Assembly: GCA_035472475.1 (NCBI GenBank) | Contig: DATIPA010000052.1 | Location: 1 to 50,535, forward strand | Direction: 5' to 3' | Length of the DNA stretch: 50,535 nt | DNA from: JAFAXD01 sp035472475 | Lineage (GTDB): Bacteria; Pseudomonadota; Alphaproteobacteria; Rhizobiales; Xanthobacteraceae | Shown here: positions 46,375 to 50,535 of the stretch, in pieces | Layout: every line of letters starts with the position of its first letter | Numbering within the stretch: the stretch's first letter is position 1 | Program-made: the position numbers and the translations under genes | The notes under the pieces: model-generated | What the model was told of the DNA's origin: nothing | Seen by the model: the letters and a program-made list of their open reading frames with translations, nothing else | Databases searched by the model: none

Positions 46375-49371
46375 ATGGCGGCGACTGTTGCGCCGGGCCT
46401 CGAACGCCGGCTCAAGGCCGAAATCACCGGTGACGTGTTGTTTTCCACCTTCGACCGCGGCCGCTACGCGACAGATGCGTCGCACTATCAGGTGATGCCG
46501 GTCGGTGTCGTCGTGCCGCGCTCGATTGCGGAAGCCGAGCGCACGATCGCGCTGGCGCGCCAGGATGGCGTCAGCGTTTTGCCGCGCGGGGGCGGGACCT
46601 CGCAGGCGGGTCAGACCGTCAACACCTCGCTCGTGATCGACTGTTCCAGAAACCTCAATCACGTCCTCGATCTCGATGTCGCCGGACGGCGGTGCGTGGT
46701 CGAGCCGGGCATCGTGCTTGATGAACTCAACCGAAAGCTCAAACCGCACGGCTTGTGGTTCCCGGTCGATATCTCGACCGCGTCGCGCGCGACCATCGGC
46801 GGCATGGTCGGCAACAACTCGTGCGGTGCCCGCTCGCTGCGCTACGGCAACACACGCGAGAACGTGCTGTCGATCGACGCCATGTTGGCCGACGGCACCG
46901 CGGCGCATTTCGGGCCGGTCGCAAACGACCTGTCCGACTTATCGGCGGCGCTTCGGCCGCTCGCGTCGGATTTGCTGGCGATCGGAGCGCGCGAGGCCGA
47001 CGAAGTCGCGGCGCGGTTTCCACGCGTGCAGCGGCGCGTCGGCGGCTACAATCTCGACGCCCTGATCCCGACCCGCAACGACCTCAATCTCGCGCACATT
47101 CTGGTCGGCTCCGAGGGCACGCTCGCATTCTCGACCCGCATCGAGCTCAAGCTCTCACCCTTGCTCGGTCGGCGTGCGGTCGGCGCATGTCATTTCGGGA
47201 GTTTCCACGCCGCCATGGACGCGGCCCAGCACATCGTCAAGCTCAACCCGATTGCGGTTGAGCTGGTCGATGCGACCATGATCGAGCTCGCGCGCGACAT
47301 CGCGTTGTTTCGTCCGACCATCGCGGCCTTCGTGCGTGGCGATCCCGCTGCGGTGCTGCTTGTGGAGTTCGCCGAACGCGAATGGGAGGAGAACGTCCGC
47401 CGACTGGAGCAGCTGCGCACACTGATCGGCGACCTCGGCTTTGCCTGGAACCGGCCTGGGGCGCACCGCGGCGGCGTCGTCGACGTGCTCGATCCCAAGC
47501 TGCAGGCCGCGATCGCCGAGGTTCGCACCGCCGGCCTCAACATCATGATGTCGATGAAGGAGGAGGGCAAACCGGTATCCTTCGTCGAGGATTGTGCGGT
47601 GCCGCTCGAACATCTGGCCGAGTATACGCAGCGGCTCACCGAGGTGTTCGCGCGGCATGGCACGCGCGGTACCTGGTATGCGCACGCGTCAGTCGGCTGT
47701 CTGCACGTCCGGCCGGTGCTCAATCTTCGGCTCGAGAAGGACGTCAAGGCGATGCGCGAGATCGCCGAGACGGCATTCGCGTTCGTACGCGAGTACAAGG
47801 GATCACATTCGGGCGAGCATGGCGATGGCATCGTGCGCTCCGAGTTTCATCAGCCGATGTTTGGGGCGCGTCTCGTGCACGCGTTCGAGGAGGTCAAGGA
47901 TCGCTTCGATCCGGACGGCACCTTCAATCCTGGCAAGATCGTGCGCGCACCAAAGTTCGATGATCGCAGCTATTTGCGCTACGCGCCCGGTTATCACGGA
48001 GAGGCCATTGCTACTCAGCTCGACTGGTCCGCCTATCCGGGCAGCGGCGGCGGTTTCCAGGGCGCAGTCGAGATGTGCAACAACAACGGCGCCTGCCGCG
48101 CGCTCGCCGGCGGTGTCATGTGCCCGAGCTTTCGCGTGACCGGCGAAGAGAAGGACGTGACGCGCGGCCGAGCTAACACGCTCCGCCTCGCGGTCACCGG
48201 TCAGCTCGGCCCCGACGCGCTCACGTCCGACGCGATGGCCGACACACTCAAGCTGTGCGTCTCCTGCAAGGCGTGCCGGCGCGAGTGTCCGACCGGCGTC
48301 GACATGGCGCGCATGAAGATCGAAGTGCTGGCGACCCGGGCCAAACAGCACGGGCTCACGCTGCGCGATCAGCTGGTCGCGTATCTGCCGCGCTACGCGC
48401 CCTACGCGGCGCATCTGTCGTGGCTCTTGAACTTGCGAGACGTTGTTCCCGGTGCGGCGAAGCTGTCCGAGCTGACGACCGGATTCAGTGCGCGGCGAAG
48501 TCTGCCGCGCTGGCGCTCGGATTGGTTTCGCGATCCAGACGATCGAGCCGTGGATGCCGGGCACAAGGTCCAGCAGGGCGGCAAAGAGGTTGTCGTGTTC
48601 GCCGACACGTTCAATCGGTATTTCGAGCGCGAGAATATCGATGCGGCGCTCGGCGTGCTGCGGACGGCGGGCTATCGGGTCCATGTCGCAGCGCCGCTTG
48701 ACGGTTCGCGGCCGCTGTGCTGCGGCCGCACGTTCCTGGCCGCGGGCAAGGTCGACCAAGCGCGCCGCGAGGCCGAGCGGGTGATCGCCGCGGTTAAGCG
48801 GTTCGTCGAGCGCGGCATCCCCGTGGTCGGGCTTGAGCCGAGCTGCGTGCTGGGCTTCCGCGACGAGATCCCGGCCTTGATCAAGAGCGATACCGCGCGG
48901 CGGCTTTCGCGACACGCAGTGCTGATCGAAGAATTTCTCGCAACCGAAGCACAGGCTGGAAAACTTGATCTGCCACTGGCTCCAATCGCACCACGCGCGC
49001 TGCTGCACGGGCACTGCCATCAGAAATCCTTCGACGCCATGAGCGCAGTCGAGACCGTGCTGCGGCTGGTGCCGGGACTAGAGGTCGAGACCATCGAGTC
49101 GAGCTGCTGCGGCATGGCCGGCAGCTTTGGTTTTAGCGCCGAGACGATCGACGTCTCGCTCGCCATGGGCGAGCTGACGCTGCTGCCGGCGGTCCGCAGG
49201 GCGCCTGACGATGCCATCATCGTGGCGGACGGGACATCGTGTCGCCATCAAATTCACGACGGCGCCGGACGGCAAGCCCTGCATGTTGCACAGGTGCTGA
49301 GCCTAAGCATCGCCGCGCACTTGAATGCGGATGGCCAACGTGATCGCCCCCGCATCGCAAATCCGAACTAG
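46375..49371 (+). CDS. FAD/Fe-S 2-hydroxyacid dehydrogenase, YdiJ-like (D-2-hydroxyglutarate/D-lactate type)
   Basis: A 998-residue fusion of a flavin dehydrogenase and an iron-sulfur/CCG reductase. The FAD-binding loop PRGGGTSQAGQTVN is at residues 70-83 and the FAD-oxidase C-terminal domain ends near 540. Ferredoxin-like cysteines are C568, C574, C583 and the classical C628, C631, C634, C638. Two CCG motifs lie at 782-784 and 911-913. Membership is that of E. coli YdiJ. I chose the ATG at 46375 with AAGGAAA upstream; a hairpin (GTGGGC/GCCCAC, 46337-46352) lies in the leader. The TAG stop is part of the repeat that follows. Confidence 0.9.
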   Translation: MAATVAPGLERRLKAEITGDVLFSTFDRGRYATDASHYQVMPVGVVVPRSIAEAERTIALARQDGVSVLPRGGGTSQAGQTVNTSLVIDCSRNLNHVLDLDVAGRRCVVEPGIVLDELNRKLKPHGLWFPVDISTASRATIGGMVGNNSCGARSLRYGNTRENVLSIDAMLADGTAAHFGPVANDLSDLSAALRPLASDLLAIGAREADEVAARFPRVQRRVGGYNLDALIPTRNDLNLAHILVGSEGTLAFSTRIELKLSPLLGRRAVGACHFGSFHAAMDAAQHIVKLNPIAVELVDATMIELARDIALFRPTIAAFVRGDPAAVLLVEFAEREWEENVRRLEQLRTLIGDLGFAWNRPGAHRGGVVDVLDPKLQAAIAEVRTAGLNIMMSMKEEGKPVSFVEDCAVPLEHLAEYTQRLTEVFARHGTRGTWYAHASVGCLHVRPVLNLRLEKDVKAMREIAETAFAFVREYKGSHSGEHGDGIVRSEFHQPMFGARLVHAFEEVKDRFDPDGTFNPGKIVRAPKFDDRSYLRYAPGYHGEAIATQLDWSAYPGSGGGFQGAVEMCNNNGACRALAGGVMCPSFRVTGEEKDVTRGRANTLRLAVTGQLGPDALTSDAMADTLKLCVSCKACRRECPTGVDMARMKIEVLATRAKQHGLTLRDQLVAYLPRYAPYAAHLSWLLNLRDVVPGAAKLSELTTGFSARRSLPRWRSDWFRDPDDRAVDAGHKVQQGGKEVVVFADTFNRYFERENIDAALGVLRTAGYRVHVAAPLDGSRPLCCGRTFLAAGKVDQARREAERVIAAVKRFVERGIPVVGLEPSCVLGFRDEIPALIKSDTARRLSRHAVLIEEFLATEAQAGKLDLPLAPIAPRALLHGHCHQKSFDAMSAVETVLRLVPGLEVETIESSCCGMAGSFGFSAETIDVSLAMGELTLLPAVRRAPDDAIIVADGTSCRHQIHDGAGRQALHVAQVLSLSIAAHLNADGQRDRPRIANPN

Positions 49372-49534
49372 TGCCCCGGTTCCGAAGTTCGTGATACACC
49401 GCGGCAATCTCTGACACGAACTTCGGACGCAAAGGGGCACTAGCAAATATATGATTCTAGTGCCGCTTTTCGATTTGAAGTTCCTGCACGAGTTTGCCGC
49501 AACCGCTTGAGGAACTTCAAATCGGCGGCACTAG
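49368..49534. repeat. Composite double-hairpin repeat, copy 2 (supplies two stop codons)
   Basis: Hairpin 1 spans 49368-49443, the spacer 49444-49456 is identical to that of copy 1, and hairpin 2 spans 49457-49534. All four hairpin ends are CTAG. Against copy 1, hairpin 1 has seven substitutions and one deletion; hairpin 2 differs only in its loop. The first CTAG contains the TAG stop of the dehydrogenase gene and the last CTAG contains, on the other strand, the TAG stop of the dehydratase gene. The element thus fills the whole space between two convergent genes. Confidence 0.94.
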
Positions 49535-50535
49535 GTTGTCCCCATCAGGAAATCAAAGTCGCAGCCTTTGTCGGCCTGGGTGACGCGCTCGACATAAAGC
49601 CGGGTGTAACCGCGCGCAGGTTTTTCCGGTGCCTTCCAGGCCGCGCGCCGACGTGTGAGCTCAGCATCATCTACAAGCAGGTCGAGCTTGCGCGCGGGCG
49701 CATCGAGCCGGACCTGGTCGCCGTCCCGCACCAGCGCGAGCGGGCCGCCGGCGGCCGCCTCGGGCGCGACGTGCAGCACGACCGTTCCGAACGCGGTTCC
49801 GCTCATGCGGGCGTCGGAGATGCGCACCATGTCGGTTACGCCTTTAGAGCCGAGCTGCTTTGGAATCGGCAAGGCGCCAGCTTCCGGCATTCCGGGTGCA
49901 CCGATCGGTCCGGCGTTGCGCAGCACCAGGCAGTGGTCGGGCGTCACCGCGAGCGTCGGATCATCGATGCGGTTGGCGAGGTCTTCGAGCGAGTCGAAAA
50001 CGAGCGCCGGGCCCTGATGGGTGGTGAGATTTGCAGTCGCCGACGCAAGCTTGATGGCCGCGCCGTTGGGCGCGACGTTGCCGGTTAGAATCGCGATCGC
50101 TTCGCGAGCGAAGATCGGCCGGTCGAGCGGCCGGATGACTTCGTCGTCCGTATAGGTCGGCCAGCGTGTGACGATTTCGGCGAGCGTTTCGCCGCTGACG
50201 GTCGGGGTCGACAAGTCGAGCTTGTCGCGCAGCCGTCGCCAAAGCGCCGGCACGCCGCCGGCGGCGTGGAAATCCTCGATGAAATATGCGCCGGCCGGCT
50301 TGAGGTTGACCAGCACCGGGACGTCGCGCCCGACGCGGTCAAATTCGGCGAGATCGTAGGCGATGCCGGCGCGGCCCGCGACGGCGGCGAGATGCACCAG
50401 GGCGTTGGTTGATCCGCTGGTCGCCTGCAGGACGACCGACGCGTTGCGCAGCGCAGCCGGTGAAAGAATGTCGCGCGGCCGCGGCCCGCCGGCGACCGCC
50501 ATCGCGGCAGCGCGCGTTCCGGTCGCCTCAGCGAG
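49531..50535 (-). CDS. IlvD/Edd family dehydratase, C-terminal part (partial)
   Basis: The frame runs off the end of the window; 334 residues of the C-terminal part are visible, beginning LAEATGTRAAAMAVAGGP. Family hallmarks are QATSGSTNALVHLAAVAGRAG, here quoted only as the region at about 37-57, VLRNAGPIGAPGMPEAG, and ISDARMSGTAFG. The end (LYVERVTQADKGCDFDFLMG) is like that of sugar-acid dehydratases such as L-arabinonate dehydratase more than that of the valine-pathway IlvD. The Fe-S cysteines are mostly outside the window. Its stop codon comes from the repeat. Confidence 0.88.
   Translation of the reverse strand, partial: LAEATGTRAAAMAVAGGPRPRDILSPAALRNASVVLQATSGSTNALVHLAAVAGRAGIAYDLAEFDRVGRDVPVLVNLKPAGAYFIEDFHAAGGVPALWRRLRDKLDLSTPTVSGETLAEIVTRWPTYTDDEVIRPLDRPIFAREAIAILTGNVAPNGAAIKLASATANLTTHQGPALVFDSLEDLANRIDDPTLAVTPDHCLVLRNAGPIGAPGMPEAGALPIPKQLGSKGVTDMVRISDARMSGTAFGTVVLHVAPEAAAGGPLALVRDGDQVRLDAPARKLDLLVDDAELTRRRAAWKAPEKPARGYTRLYVERVTQADKGCDFDFLMGTT

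Overview
The window is GC-rich chromosomal DNA from an alphaproteobacterium of the Rhizobiales (Hyphomicrobiales). It most resembles the Bradyrhizobium / Rhodopseudomonas / Xanthobacteraceae side of that order. The evidence is the atpHAGDC operon, the mdh-sucCD-sucA-odhB-lpd order, priA next to a Xer recombinase, acnA divergent from ccmABCDG, and DUF2794 and DUF1223 genes beside acnA. I identified these from protein motifs and gene order only; no database search was possible. No tRNA, rRNA, CRISPR array, prophage or transposase gene was seen.

Layout. 1-0.9 kb: the end of an S41 protease gene, its terminator, and rppH. 0.9-5.8 kb: F1 ATP synthase genes on the minus strand. 6.2-11.6 kb: a drug/metabolite transporter, priA, xerC and two membrane proteins of unknown function. 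11.6-20.7 kb: a TCA-cycle run on the minus strand (mdh, sucC, sucD, sucA, odhB, lpd), preceded by zapE. 22.1-27.7 kb: a GNAT acetyltransferase and thpR ending on one shared CTAG, then tesA divergent from the ybbA-ybbP export system, with a double-hairpin repeat between them. 27.9-31.9 kb: two tandem Bax-inhibitor-1 proteins, another GNAT, DUF2794 and DUF1223. 32-38 kb: acnA divergent from the cytochrome c maturation genes, in which ccmA and ccmB form one reading frame joined by a small palindromic repeat.

38-50.5 kb is the accessory-looking part: a TetR regulator, two short MetE-like methyltransferases on either side of an M24 metallopeptidase homologue, egtD and egtB for ergothioneine, a serine-glyoxylate aminotransferase, a large FAD/Fe-S 2-hydroxyacid dehydrogenase, and the end of an IlvD/Edd dehydratase. 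Together they suggest handling of methyl groups, sulfur compounds and C2/C3 hydroxy acids, but the substrates of the MetE-like and M24 proteins cannot be read from sequence.

Most notable observations: (1) a composite repeat of about 167 bp made of two CTAG-bounded hairpins, present at 24015-24181 and 49368-49534. The second copy lies exactly between two convergent genes and its outer CTAGs supply both stop codons. (2) The in-frame CcmA-CcmB fusion through a palindromic repeat. (3) The MetE-like / M24 / MetE-like group, in which the M24 protein has Cys where the family normally has a metal-binding Asp, and the TetR gene is followed by a dyad overlapping the likely promoter of the first MetE-like gene.
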